Shown: positions 39,674-48,090, numbered from the stretch's first letter. The stretch: 64,000 nucleotides of DNA from Sphingomonas sp. SORGH_AS_0879 (GCF_030819175.1 NZ_JAUTBJ010000002.1:3743001-3807000); one strand, 5' to 3'. The notes: a model not told the origin generated them from the sequence alone. Made by a program: numbers and translations.

Positions 39674-40048
39674 ATGACTGGTCGGATGGAGGTGGTCGGC
39701 CGTGTGTCGGGTCGACGGCGATGGTCGGACGCGGAGAAGCTGGAGATCCTGGCGGAGGCGTTCCGGCCGGGGGTGCGGGTTTGCGACGTCATCGCCCGGC
39801 GTGAGGTGTCGAGCAGCCTGATCTACACGTGGCGCAAGCAGTTGCGGGAGGGCAAGCTGGCGAGTGCCGTGCCGTCGTTGCCGGTATTCGCCGAAGTGCA
39901 GGTGGCGGAACCGGTCGTGCGGACACCGCAGCCGGCACCATGTCCACCGGGGTTCATCCATATCGAACTGCCGGGTGGCGTGCGGGTGAGCGTGGATGCT
40001 GCCGTGGATGCAGGGGCGCTGGCACGGGTGCTGTCGGTGCTGCGATGA
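39674..40048 (+). CDS. tnpA: IS66 accessory protein TnpA
   Basis: About 124 residues from MTGRMEVVGRVSGRRRWSDA, with a transposase_8-like HTH (EKLEILAEAFRPGVRVCDVI, REVSSSLIYTWRKQL). A proline-rich linker and the IS66-specific tail IHIELPGGVRVSVDA follow. An in-frame ATG also exists at 39602. Its stop overlaps the tnpB start (ATGA). Confidence 0.88.
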   Translation: MTGRMEVVGRVSGRRRWSDAEKLEILAEAFRPGVRVCDVIARREVSSSLIYTWRKQLREGKLASAVPSLPVFAEVQVAEPVVRTPQPAPCPPGFIHIELPGGVRVSVDAAVDAGALARVLSVLR

Positions 40049-40392
40049 GCCCGGTGCCGTTGCCGACGCGGGTGTTCCTGGCATGCGGCGTGACCGACAT
40101 GCGCAAGGGGTTCGATGGTTTGGCGGTGCTGGTGCAGCAGGTGCTGGTGCAGAACCCGCATTCCGGAGCGTTGTTCGCGTTCCGCGGCAAGCGGGGTCAT
40201 CTGGTCAAGTTGTTGTGGTTCGATGGGCAAGGCCTGTGCCTGTTTTCCAAGCGGCTCGACCGTGGCCGCTTCGTCTGGCCGGTGACCGCGACCGGCACGG
40301 TGGTGCTGACGCCGGCGCAATTGTCGATGCTGCTGGAGGGCATCGACTGGCGTCGGCCCGAGCGGACGTTTACGCCGACGCTGGCGGGGTGA
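40045..40392 (+). CDS. tnpB: IS66 accessory protein TnpB
   Basis: The 115-residue protein matches IS66 Orf2: RVFLACGVTDMRKGFDGLAV, LFAFRGKRGHLVKLLWFDG and GLCLFSKRLDRGRFVWP are all family hallmarks. It is needed for efficient IS66 transposition; mechanism unclear. Coupled to tnpA by ATGA. Confidence 0.93.
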   Translation: MSPVPLPTRVFLACGVTDMRKGFDGLAVLVQQVLVQNPHSGALFAFRGKRGHLVKLLWFDGQGLCLFSKRLDRGRFVWPVTATGTVVLTPAQLSMLLEGIDWRRPERTFTPTLAG

Positions 40393-40453
40393 GAACGGCG
40401 GTTTTACGCCGCTTTTGCTCGCTCGCCGACCTGCAATCTGCTACGAAGACAGC

Positions 40454-42007
40454 GTGTCGGAAGCGCCTGTTTCCCCTGCTGATGCCACCGCGCGGATCGC
40501 CGCGCTGGAGGCCTTACTCGCCCGGGCCAATGCCGCGCTCGCCGCCCGCGATCTGCTCATCGATACCCTGCGCGGACAGATCGCCCGGCTGCGGCGGATG
40601 CAGTTCGGTGCCTCGTCCGAAAAGCTCGGCCGCGAGATCGAGCAGCTCGAACTGGCGCTGGAGGAACTGGAGACGGAGCGCAACGCGCCTGGGGCTGAGA
40701 TGGCCGACAGCGGCGTGGCGGTTCGGCCGGTGCCCGTCCGCAGTCTGCCCGCACATCTGCCACGCGAGGACGTCATCCATGAGCCGGCATCGGGTGCCTG
40801 CACCTGCCCGGACTGTGGCGGCGCGTTGCGCCCGCTCGGCTCGGACGCACACGAGATGCTCGACATCGTGCCGGTGCGCTGGCGGGTCGTGCGCAACGTC
40901 CGCCCCAAATACAGCTGCCGTTCCTGCGACAAGATCGTCCAGGCTCCCGTCCCGGTCAGGGCCGTGGCGCGTGGCAAGGCCACCTTCGCCACGCTGGCGC
41001 ACGTCGTCGTCTCAAAGTTCGACCACCATTTGCCGCTTTACCGCCAGGCCGAGATGATGGCCGCGCAAGGGCTCGACATCGACCGCTCGACGCTGGCGGG
41101 CTGGACTGGACAGGCCGCGGTGCTCCTCGACCCCATCGTCAGCCGCATCCGTGACGAGGTGCTCAAGGCCGACAAGATCCATGCCGACGACACGCCCGTG
41201 CCGGTGCTCGACCCCGGCCGGGGGAAGACCGCGACCGGGCGGCTATGGGTGTACGCAGCCGACGACCAGGCGTCCGGCGGCACGGCGCCGCGCGCGACCT
41301 GGTATCGCTTCACGCCCGACCGCACGGCCGCGCACCCGATGGCCCATCTCGCCGGCTTCCGCGGTTTCCTTCAGGCCGATGCCTATGCCGGTTATGACGG
41401 ACTGTATCGTGGTGGCGTGACCGAAGTCGCGTGCTGGGCACACTTCCGGCGCAAGGTCTTCGATCTGCACGAGCGGTCGCCCACGCCGCTGACCACCGAC
41501 ATTCTCGAGCGGATCGGAGCGATCTATGCCGTCGAGGCCGAGGTGCGCGGCCAGCCGCCCGACATACGGTGTTGTGTCAGGCAGGAGCGGAGCAAACCGC
41601 TGGTCGAGGCCCTGCGCGAGGTGCTCGACGCCGCCCTTCGCCATCTGTCGCCCAGGTCCGACATGGCCAAAGCCATCGCCTACGGCACCAAGCGCTGGCA
41701 GGCACTGTCGCGCTTCCTGGGTGAGGGTCGTCTGGAAATCGACAACAATATCGCGGAGCGTGCACTGCGCGGTGTTGCCATTGGACGCCGCAACTGGCTG
41801 TTCGCCGGTTCGCGCGCAGGTGGCGAACGGGCCGCTGCCATCTACACCGTCATCCAGACCTGCAAGGCGAACGGCGTCGACCCGCAGGCCTATATCGCTG
41901 ACGTTATCGCCAAGGTCGCGGGCGACTGGCCTGCCAGCCGATGGGACGAACTCATGCCCTGGAATTGGATGCCGCAGGTAGATCAGTCGACCGCACAAGC
42001 AGCATAA
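40454..42007 (+). CDS. tnpC: IS66 transposase TnpC
   Basis: About 517 residues. It has an N-terminal leucine zipper (RIAALEALLARANAALAARD), an HTH/zinc-finger region (CTCPDCGGALRPLG, YSCRSCDKIVQAP) and the IS66 DDE domain. Features are VLKADKIHADDTPVPVLDPG, QADAYAGYDGLYRGG and the C-terminal LEIDNNIAERALRGVAIGRR with NWLFAGSRAGGERAA. The GTG at 40454 (MSEAPVSPADA) is favoured; a TTG at 40415 is in frame. Apparently intact. Confidence 0.94.
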   Translation: MSEAPVSPADATARIAALEALLARANAALAARDLLIDTLRGQIARLRRMQFGASSEKLGREIEQLELALEELETERNAPGAEMADSGVAVRPVPVRSLPAHLPREDVIHEPASGACTCPDCGGALRPLGSDAHEMLDIVPVRWRVVRNVRPKYSCRSCDKIVQAPVPVRAVARGKATFATLAHVVVSKFDHHLPLYRQAEMMAAQGLDIDRSTLAGWTGQAAVLLDPIVSRIRDEVLKADKIHADDTPVPVLDPGRGKTATGRLWVYAADDQASGGTAPRATWYRFTPDRTAAHPMAHLAGFRGFLQADAYAGYDGLYRGGVTEVACWAHFRRKVFDLHERSPTPLTTDILERIGAIYAVEAEVRGQPPDIRCCVRQERSKPLVEALREVLDAALRHLSPRSDMAKAIAYGTKRWQALSRFLGEGRLEIDNNIAERALRGVAIGRRNWLFAGSRAGGERAAAIYTVIQTCKANGVDPQAYIADVIAKVAGDWPASRWDELMPWNWMPQVDQSTAQAA

Positions 42008-42040
42008 TCTGCGGCCTCCACGCCACGCTTACGTCGCAGC

Positions 42041-42223
42041 CGAGCGCATGTCACCTCCTTGCGGCTTGGCCACCGGCTTTCCCTGATCGCGCTGAAGCGC
42101 CGCCCACCGCACCGCACTGGCCGCGCTCACCCCGAACCGTGCTGCCGCCGCACGGCGCGACATACCTCCCGAAATCGCACCAACCACCCGCTCGCGCAGG
42201 TCCATCGACAACGGCTTGCCCAT
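42041..42223 (-). pseudogene. IS630 transposase OrfA, N-terminal portion (copy A)
   Basis: MGKPLSMDLRERVVGAISGG and the HTH RRAAAARFGVSAASAVRWAA match the start of the intact IS630 OrfA at 43547 almost exactly. The frame is broken by the IS66 right end at 42032. Confidence 0.88.
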
Positions 42224-42333
42224 CTGACCGGCCTCCCGTCACCGGTGGCAATCATGAATCAGACTTCAAGCCGCTTGGGAATCCCTCATCGATTCACGAC
42301 GCTCGGAATTTGCTCTAACTTCCACCGGCCACC

Positions 42334-43452
42334 TCATAGTACAGCTGCAGCTAAGCCATACTCGGGCGCATAATCAAGCAGCTGCGCCAAGTATACTCCC
42401 GACGTCGTGACACGTCGATCCAACTCACGGAGCGAATCGCGTATCGTGCCAATCTGCTCGCAAGCGCGATCGACAACCAATATGCGCGTCTCGACGACCC
42501 AACTCCACCTACAAGCCGTAGGCGGTGGCGGCGTTTCGCATCATAGCATCTACGCCCGCGTTAATCTGCGCTTCGACCGCGTCTTTTTCGCCGAGGACGA
42601 ACTCGTGGCCAGCACTATCTTCAAGCGCGCCTGGGCCGCCCCTGACCCCATTCAGTCCACGCGGCCATCGACTGCCCTCCAAGCCGACGAGGCCAAGCTT
42701 TACGTGTATTGCGCCTGCCCCGCCCAACGCGCGACACAATCGGTAATGGTACGTCAGCCAAGCAGCCCAGCGCTCTGCAGCATACTCAGTGGCGAAGATT
42801 GACTCCTCGGAGTTCGACCCCACGAAGCGTCCATCGATGCCCCAAAACTCGCCCGTATCCCGAAACCAGCGCGTTGCCGTGGTGCTCACCTGCTCCTGTT
42901 CAATCTTCTCGTTCCAGCGGGTCACAAGAAAGCCCCCCGTTGCCGCTCCCCAGCTCATCCCGCCCACGCGACCAAGCGGAAATGGATGGGTGCCGCTGCG
43001 CGTAAGCCGTGCAAGGGCATCTGGCGAGCACGTCCATTTCGAAGGCAGGATGCGGGCATAACCGGCGGGGTTGCTGTCGAACGCGATGCCCTTCCTGATC
43101 GCGAACCCGACGGCCTGACGGATAAATTGCTGCTCAGGGTGCTTGCCCCCGCAACTGCCTGACGCAGCACCCGGGCGCTTTTCCATCACGATCGTGTAGC
43201 GCTTCGGATCGAACACCCGCGCCGCCGCCGCCTCATTCTCCGCTTCTTGGAAAGCGATCACGTCGGCATCAAGCGTGTCGACGATCTGGCGCATGGCCGT
43301 ATAATCGGCATCGGTTCGCGGCTCGCACCCCGCGCCGTCTTTCTCGGCCAGAAACTCCAAGTTCCACGACGCAACCTTCAGCGGGCGGGTCGAAAGATTA
43401 TCCGCCGCGACCTGTCGGGGAAGGGCTTGGGGGACGGTGCAGGACGCAAGGC
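42334..43452 (-). pseudogene. Chimeric, decayed gene: endonuclease/exonuclease/phosphatase N-terminus joined to an unknown C-terminus
   Basis: The minus strand, read from the IS630 end, encodes LKVASWNLEFLAEKDGAGCE, VIAFQEAENEAAAARVF and FIRQAVGFAIRKGIAF. That is the first third of an exported endonuclease/exonuclease/phosphatase protein. From about 43075 the homology is lost. A different sequence follows (ILPSKWTCSPDALARL; WAAWLTYHYRLCRALGGAG) to a stop at 42509, and further coding-like sequence (RILVVDRACEQIGTIRDSLR) continues out of frame to 42334. The natural start was removed by the IS630 copy at 43455; the first 20 codons of the present frame are IS sequence. The catalytic half of the nuclease is missing, so no activity is expected. 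Confidence 0.6.
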
Positions 43453-43546
43453 TAGAGCAAAATCCGATCAGCGTGAATCGTTGAGGGATTCCCAAAGGGA
43501 TTGAAGTCTGATTCATGCTCGTCTCCGGCGAGGGGAGGCCGGTCAG

Positions 43547-43933
43547 ATGGGCAAGCCGTTATCGATGGACCTGCGCGAGCGAGTTGTTGGTGCCATTTCG
43601 CAGGTCATGTCACACCGGGCGGCCGCGGCGCGGTTTGGGGTCAGCGCAGCCAGTGCAGTGAGGTGGGCGGCACTTCAGCGCGATCAGGGAAAGCCAGCGG
43701 CCAAGCCACAGGGCGGTGACACGCGCTCGGCCACGACCGAGGCCAAGGCGGCGCGCATCTGGGCGCTGTACGAGGCTGCTCCGGACATCACTCTTGCCGA
43801 GCTGCGCGAGGGGCTGGCCGCCGAAGGGATCGCGGTTGCAGTATCGACCCTGTGGCGCTTTTTCGCCCGCCACGGGCATACGCGCAAAAAAAGACCGGCC
43901 ATGCAAGCGAGCAGGACCGCGCCGACATCCTGA
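43547..43933 (+). CDS. IS630 transposase OrfA
   Basis: A 128-residue protein with paired HTH motifs (MDLRERVVGAISQVMSHRAA; TLAELREGLAAEGIAVAVST). It reads through the A7 run at 43886-43892 (HTRKKRPAMQ). A -1 slip there gives the full OrfAB transposase. Confidence 0.9.
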   Translation: MGKPLSMDLRERVVGAISQVMSHRAAAARFGVSAASAVRWAALQRDQGKPAAKPQGGDTRSATTEAKAARIWALYEAAPDITLAELREGLAAEGIAVAVSTLWRFFARHGHTRKKRPAMQASRTAPTS

Positions 43934-44493
43934 GCGCGCGTGAAGCCTGGTTCGATGGTCAGCTCGACCTCGATCCGGAAACGCTGATCTTCGTCGATGA
44001 GACGGGTGCGAGTACGAAGATGGCACGCCGCTATGGACGCGCTCCACGCGGCGAACGGCTGCGCATGGCTGTACCGCACGGACACTGGATGACGACCACG
44101 TTCGTCGGTGGCTTGCGGCTCTCGGGCATGACCGCACCGCTCGTCATCGACGGACCGATGACCGGGGCGTGGTTCGAGGCCTGGGTTGCCCGGGTACTCG
44201 CTCCAACGCTGAAACGGGGCGACGTTGTGATCCTGGACAACCTGCCCGCCCACAAAAGCGTCGCGGCGCGGGAGGCGATCGAGGCAAGGGGCGCCCGGCT
44301 GCTCTTCCTTCCGCCTTACTCGCCCGACTTCAATCCGATCGAAAACGCCTTCGCCAAGCTGAAAGCACTCCTGCGCAAAGCCGCTGCACGCACCGTCGAC
44401 GATCTGTCCCGCACCATCGGTGCCGCCATCGATACCTTCACGCCCGCCGAATGCGCCAACTACTTCGCCGCTGCCGGATACGATGCATACTGA
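43885..44493 (+). CDS. IS630 transposase OrfB (DDE domain, read by -1 frameshift)
   Basis: Enters from OrfA at the A7 run (QKKTGHASEQDRAD). The DDE catalytic set is visible: D in LIFVDETGAS, D in VVILDNLPAHKS, and E in YSPDFNPIENAFAKL. It ends AAAGYDAY. No internal stops, so the element is probably active. Confidence 0.9.
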   Translation, partial: QKKTGHASEQDRADILSAREAWFDGQLDLDPETLIFVDETGASTKMARRYGRAPRGERLRMAVPHGHWMTTTFVGGLRLSGMTAPLVIDGPMTGAWFEAWVARVLAPTLKRGDVVILDNLPAHKSVAAREAIEARGARLLFLPPYSPDFNPIENAFAKLKALLRKAAARTVDDLSRTIGAAIDTFTPAECANYFAAAGYDAY

Positions 44494-44688
44494 TCGGAAT
44501 CTGCTCTAGCTAGCAGCAACGCGGCGATAACAGATCGGAATGCCATGCTCGACATGTGCCGAGTCACACTTGCTGGCACAATAGCCATCCCGCCCTCCAC
44601 GCAATCACTACGAATTTGGTCAGGCCCGAAAGACGGGCAAAGATGACGCCACCGAACAGGTACAAATCCTCCATAACGGAGGTTTACC

Positions 44689-45201
44689 ATGAATGATCGT
44701 CAATATGAGTCGCTTACCCCTACCGAGCGCCGCGTTCTCCGGCTGGTTCACCACACCCGCAAATCGGACGTCGTGGCGTCGATGGCTGGCATGAGCCGAC
44801 ATACGGTCGACCAGCATATCAAATCGGCGCGCGCGAAGCTGGGCAACGTCGGGCGATATGTTGCGGCCGACATGCTTCGAGCTTTCGAGGCAACGCATCC
44901 CTTATCGTTGGGGAACCCAGCACAGGGGATGGTTCAACCGATCAATCAGGCTCCACCGATGCTCCGACCCGCCGGGCCGGCCGAGCCAATGGTTGCCGAG
45001 GAGCGAACCGCTTTCGAGGGACTGGTGTCGATCAACCCGTCGGGTCAGGCCGATCATCTGGAAGAATGGTTGCAGGAAAGGTCGATGCTGTCGCGCTTCG
45101 TACTGGTGCTCGCAGCCGCGTTCCTTTTGCTGCTGCTTATAATTTCAGCCCCGCTGCTGGCAGAACGGATGGGGAGGATCGGTCACCTTCTCTATGGCTA
45201 G
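44689..45201 (+). CDS. LuxR-type HTH protein with a C-terminal membrane anchor
   Basis: A 170-residue protein with an N-terminal GerE/LuxR HTH (LTPTERRVLRLVHHTRKSDV, then MAGMSRHTVDQHIKSARAKL) at about residues 9-65. A linker rich in proline and glycine follows, and one strong hydrophobic segment near the C-terminus (about 133-158, SRFVLVLAAAFLLLLLIISA). A DNA-binding domain tethered to the inner membrane from its C-terminus is unusual for the LuxR class, which normally has an N-terminal receiver or ligand domain. CGGAGG lies before the ATG. It is followed 8 bases later by a small soluble gene and then by a multi-pass membrane protein, all in one direction. Confidence 0.8.
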   Translation: MNDRQYESLTPTERRVLRLVHHTRKSDVVASMAGMSRHTVDQHIKSARAKLGNVGRYVAADMLRAFEATHPLSLGNPAQGMVQPINQAPPMLRPAGPAEPMVAEERTAFEGLVSINPSGQADHLEEWLQERSMLSRFVLVLAAAFLLLLLIISAPLLAERMGRIGHLLYG

Positions 45202-45209
45202 GAAAACCT

Positions 45210-45551
45210 ATGAAGCTCTACAATCAGTCCATCGATCATGTGGCCGCAACCATCAATCCGGCGGAAGTTTCGGCAGATGCCGCCGCATTGGATGCATCTC
45301 GAGCGCTGACTGCTCTGCTCGAATCCCGCCAGCAGATGGGTCTCCCGATCTCCACCGCCCTCGCCGCGATCAACAAGGTTGCTCAGGCTACCATCATGGC
45401 CGTGAATGCCCGCGAGGAACTGATCCGCGCGCACGGCATGCTTAACCGGGTGGGTGCCGATCTGGGCGTCCGGATGGAGGATTACGGCAAGGATGTTCCA
45501 CCTCAGACCGCCACCGATCGGACCTTCGGAAATACGACCGCTCCGGCTTGA
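45210..45551 (+). CDS. Small helical protein (113 aa) next to the membrane-anchored HTH protein
   Basis: The protein begins MKLYNQSIDHVAATINPAEV and is mostly amphipathic helix (ALDASRALTALLESRQQMGL; AALAAINKVAQATIMAVNAR). It has no signal or membrane segment. AGGAAA precedes the ATG. It resembles no family known to me; the length and composition suggest a partner or chaperone-like helical bundle. The tight spacing to the HTH gene implies co-transcription. Confidence 0.65.
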   Translation: MKLYNQSIDHVAATINPAEVSADAAALDASRALTALLESRQQMGLPISTALAAINKVAQATIMAVNAREELIRAHGMLNRVGADLGVRMEDYGKDVPPQTATDRTFGNTTAPA

Positions 45552-45582
45552 TCGTGTTAAGCTTCCATGCTCCTAGCGGGGC

Positions 45583-46059
45583 ATGTGGTACGCCGTATAC
45601 GGTTTCTGGCTGTTCGTTGTTCTGACATCGCTCGCCGCTTGGCGATGGGGCAGTCGGATCGAGCGCGGCGTCGCGGGATCATATCTCGCTGCCGCGCTCG
45701 CAACCGTCGCACTTCGCCTCCCCGGGTCGTCTGACTATGCCACCGTAAACGCGGGCGTTTTCTTGATCGACCTGACGCTTTTGATGGGCTTGGTGTGGAC
45801 CGCTCTGAAACATGCTCAATGGTGGTTGATCGCGTCAGCCGCGCTACAGCTCGTCACCGTGCTCGGTCATGTCGCGATGTTCGACGCTCAGCGGACTGGC
45901 CCATTCTCGTATTTCGCAGCAGTCGTGGGATCGAGCTATCCCTCACAGATCCTGCTGGCCTATGCGATCGCCCGACGTGTCATGCGAGCCAAGACCGGCC
46001 GGGGGTTTCGCTATTCCCAATCGCGGAGCCCGAACGTGTCGAGCTTGCACGAATCCTGA
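45583..46059 (+). CDS. Small integral membrane protein, about four segments (158 aa)
   Basis: Hydrophobic segments fall near residues 2-20, 32-50, 57-78 and 82-100, with perhaps a fifth at 108-128 (PFSYFAAVVGSSYPSQILLA). The tail is basic (RRVMRAKTGRGFRYSQSRS). No family was recognised. It follows the 113-residue gene by about 30 bases and completes a three-gene unit with the membrane-anchored LuxR-type protein. A role in sensing for, or anchoring of, that regulator is possible but only inferred. Confidence 0.65.
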   Translation: MWYAVYGFWLFVVLTSLAAWRWGSRIERGVAGSYLAAALATVALRLPGSSDYATVNAGVFLIDLTLLMGLVWTALKHAQWWLIASAALQLVTVLGHVAMFDAQRTGPFSYFAAVVGSSYPSQILLAYAIARRVMRAKTGRGFRYSQSRSPNVSSLHES

Positions 46060-46166
46060 ACGGAACCGAAGCGCGCGTTGTGTCGGTCGGGCGTTCGACG
46101 ATCATTCAGTTGCTCAGGGTCCTGGAAGCGCAAGACGGTTTTGATCCGACGCGAATTGATCCCTAA
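46005..46166 (+). other. Coding-like tail in a shifted frame after the membrane protein gene
   Basis: Overlapping the 3' end of the membrane protein gene in another frame, FPIAEPERVELARILNGTEA and STIIQLLRVLEAQDGFDPTR read like real protein up to a TAA at 46166. It may be a short gene with an unusual start, or the original C-terminus displaced by a frameshift. Confidence 0.3.
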
Positions 46167-46218
46167 GATTTTACCGACATGACGGTCAGGGATCGCATAC
46201 GCTTGGCGAACAACGCTT

Positions 46219-46617
46219 CTACTTGTTGATCGGCCTTAGACGATCCCCTCGTATACCGACTTCAAAGCAGCCGCTGGTCATCGTCCGGGTTGTGGTGTCA
46301 AGGACAGGCCACAAAGTCAGAATCCTTGCCGCCATTCCATGGAATGGCAGGCCCATCACTGCCGGAAGCGGGAAAAAGCCGATTAGTCCGGACCTGAGAA
46401 ACAACTCGCGAGAGGGTTTCTTTGTCGCAATGCGTCGATCCCCAGACAGAACGGCCCACCCGCCTTCCCTGCCCAATTCCACGATCCATTCCTCATCAGG
46501 CAGGCTACCGGTCCCAAACTTGTCCTTGATGTGCTCCACATGGTGACGGCCATCAAACAACACGGCCAATCCTCGACCCAGTCGCGGCGGCAGATTGTTG
46601 TCGACAAGCAGCTTCAC
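46219..46617 (-). CDS. PIN-like toxin of a type II toxin-antitoxin pair (DUF5615-like)
   Basis: A 132-residue protein beginning (V/M)KLLVDNNLPPRLGRGLAV, the hallmark start of DUF5615/PIN-like proteins with the first acidic residue in VDNNLP. The second acidic cluster is LPDEEWIVELG, and WAVLSGDRRIATKKP holds a third. Such proteins are thought to be VapC-like RNases. The start is a GTG overlapping the stop of the upstream gene (GTGA), so translation is coupled to the antitoxin. Confidence 0.78.
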   Translation of the reverse strand: MKLLVDNNLPPRLGRGLAVLFDGRHHVEHIKDKFGTGSLPDEEWIVELGREGGWAVLSGDRRIATKKPSRELFLRSGLIGFFPLPAVMGLPFHGMAARILTLWPVLDTTTRTMTSGCFEVGIRGDRLRPINK

Positions 46618-47300
46618 GCCGCTTTGCGCCGCTCAATCATTTGCTCGTAAGCCAACGCATCACGGATGAGGCGTGGCTTCAATTCGTACAGTTTGGCCAC
46701 TTCCTCAACGGACCCTTCGGCCTCGACAGCCTCTGCTATCCTTGCGGTGGTGATACCAGTCGCCGCAATGATCGGTTGCCCGAATGCACGCTCTGGATCA
46801 GCTACGATTGTCCTCTTACCGTGCAACAGCCACCAGCGTTCGGCGCCATCCTTACCAAACTCAAGGTCGGCCAGACTTGGGGCCACCACGCGATTGAATA
46901 CGCCCTGACTCTTTTTGAGATCGTACAGCTGGGGCTCATCCAATCCTCTTGTGATTTGCAAGAAGATCGACTTGCCGTCGGTCTTGAATTGCGAAGTCGA
47001 AAAGGGGCGGTCTTGACCAACAATCTCTCGCGCCCGCTCCATGCAGACCCGGATTGTCGGGAGTCCTATGCGTTTGGCCCGAAGCGCGTGAACGATACGC
47101 GCTTCGATTAAATCACGGAACCCAAGCAGGACACCGTCGTCGTCGTTGACCTCGTATTGCGGCTGCCATAGCGGACGCTCATGCTTGGCATCATGGTCGT
47201 ACCCGAGCAACCAACGACGAAGGGTCGCTGGCCGCATGCCGACCATCCGCGCCGCTTCGGGGGCGGTGTAAATCCCAATGCCGAAAAGCGCTTCGTCCAT
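46614..47300 (-). CDS. DUF433-containing antitoxin with MerR-like N-terminus
   Basis: From MDEALFGIGIYTAPEAARMV the protein has about 228 residues. The N-terminal MerR-like HTH (AARMVGMRPATLRRWLLGYD) would bind the operator. The middle includes FRDLIEARIVHALRAKRIGL. The C-terminal DUF433-type antitoxin region ends GSVEEVAKLYELKPRLIRDA, LAYEQMIERRKAA. An in-frame ATG 20 codons upstream (47360) is less likely. Gene order antitoxin then toxin, with a 4-base overlap, is classical for such modules. Confidence 0.78.
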   Translation of the reverse strand: MDEALFGIGIYTAPEAARMVGMRPATLRRWLLGYDHDAKHERPLWQPQYEVNDDDGVLLGFRDLIEARIVHALRAKRIGLPTIRVCMERAREIVGQDRPFSTSQFKTDGKSIFLQITRGLDEPQLYDLKKSQGVFNRVVAPSLADLEFGKDGAERWWLLHGKRTIVADPERAFGQPIIAATGITTARIAEAVEAEGSVEEVAKLYELKPRLIRDALAYEQMIERRKAA

Positions 47301-48090
47301 ACCTGTAGCTATAGCTTCATCACGCATTCTGCATATACGAAATGTATTAACGCCGAGCACGTCGATCAGTCTCAGGCTGCCTCATCTGATACTACGATCC
47401 GTTAAGCATCCCACGCCATTGTGGAGCGATGCCCGACCTTCTCGCCCTCCCCAGCCTGAGCGTCATCGGTTCCGAAGCCACACAGGTTGATCTGCGCATT
47501 GATGCCGACCTGATCGCAATTCCGTCCTGCAACGCTCAAGGTCGAATTCGAACTGGGGTGTACGGCGCTCTGTCGGTGTGCGCTCCACCTACAATCGTCA
47601 GTCGCGCTGAACGACCGCCTCAGCCACCGCCCTTTGGCTGTTGGACCGCCAGCATTGCTTCAGTTTTGTGGGCGCCGGTCGGCATGACGATGGTCGCAGG
47701 CTGCTTGTTGATGCCATAGTGAGTGCCGATAGCGTGCAGAGCGCGCAGGTGAATTTGTTGTCGCCCTTTCGTTGACGTCTAGCAGGCCCGTAGAATGGCC
47801 GGTGATGTCATAAGCCGACTTCCCGGCGCTGCGTCGGAAGGGCGTGATCTGGTCGCCTGCTGCCGGAAGCAATCGCCAGATCGTGGGACAAAGCGGCGTT
47901 ACCGTTGGGGAGCTCGAACGTCCGGTCCTCCCAGGCCTGCCAATCAATGCCCCAATTGGGGCGGACCCGTTACCTGAAACCGGTCACATCTGTATCTGCG
48001 AAAATGACGTCGACGATGGCCGTAAAATGGGCCGTTAGCAGACAGGCAGCTGTGAAGAGCGCCACCGACCAAAGCCGCCTATGAGCTCGG
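47301..48090. other. Gene-free stretch, possible transposon debris
   Basis: About 790 bases without a credible complete gene. At 47429 a frame opens MPDLLALPSLSVIGSEATQV and continues DLRIDADLIAIPSC. This resembles the N-terminus of ISL3-type transposases but degenerates within 40 codons. The rest has coding-like patches on both strands without continuity, and no terminal repeats were found. Confidence 0.4.

Larger units (their letters stand above)
39552..42032 (+). mobile_element. Complete IS66-family element, 2481 bp, with 8 bp target duplication
   Basis: Ends are GTAAGCGTGG (39552) and CCACGCTTAC (to 42032). The directly repeated GTCGCAGC flanks it at 39544-39551 and 42033-42040, the 8 bp duplication expected for IS66. 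It carries tnpA, tnpB and tnpC in order, all apparently intact. It lies inside the orfA of an IS630 copy. Confidence 0.96.
38775..42315 (-). mobile_element. IS630-family element (copy A), interrupted by IS66
   Basis: Terminal inverted repeats GAGCAAATTCCGATCAG and (inverse) GAATTTGCTC are flanked by TA on both sides (38773-38774 and 42316-42317), the IS630 target signature. Removing the 2481 bp IS66 insert plus one 8 bp duplicate leaves about 1052 bp, the size of the intact copy at 43455-44506. The transposase lies on the minus strand. Confidence 0.92.
43455..44506 (+). mobile_element. Intact IS630-family element (copy B), 1052 bp
   Basis: Inverted terminal repeats GAGCAAAATCCGATCAG and CTGATCGGAATCTGCTC are flanked by TA (43453-43454 and 44507-44508). 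OrfA and OrfB are joined by a run of seven A residues. It is opposite in orientation to copy A, and about 1.1 kb of chromosomal sequence lies between them. Confidence 0.94.
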
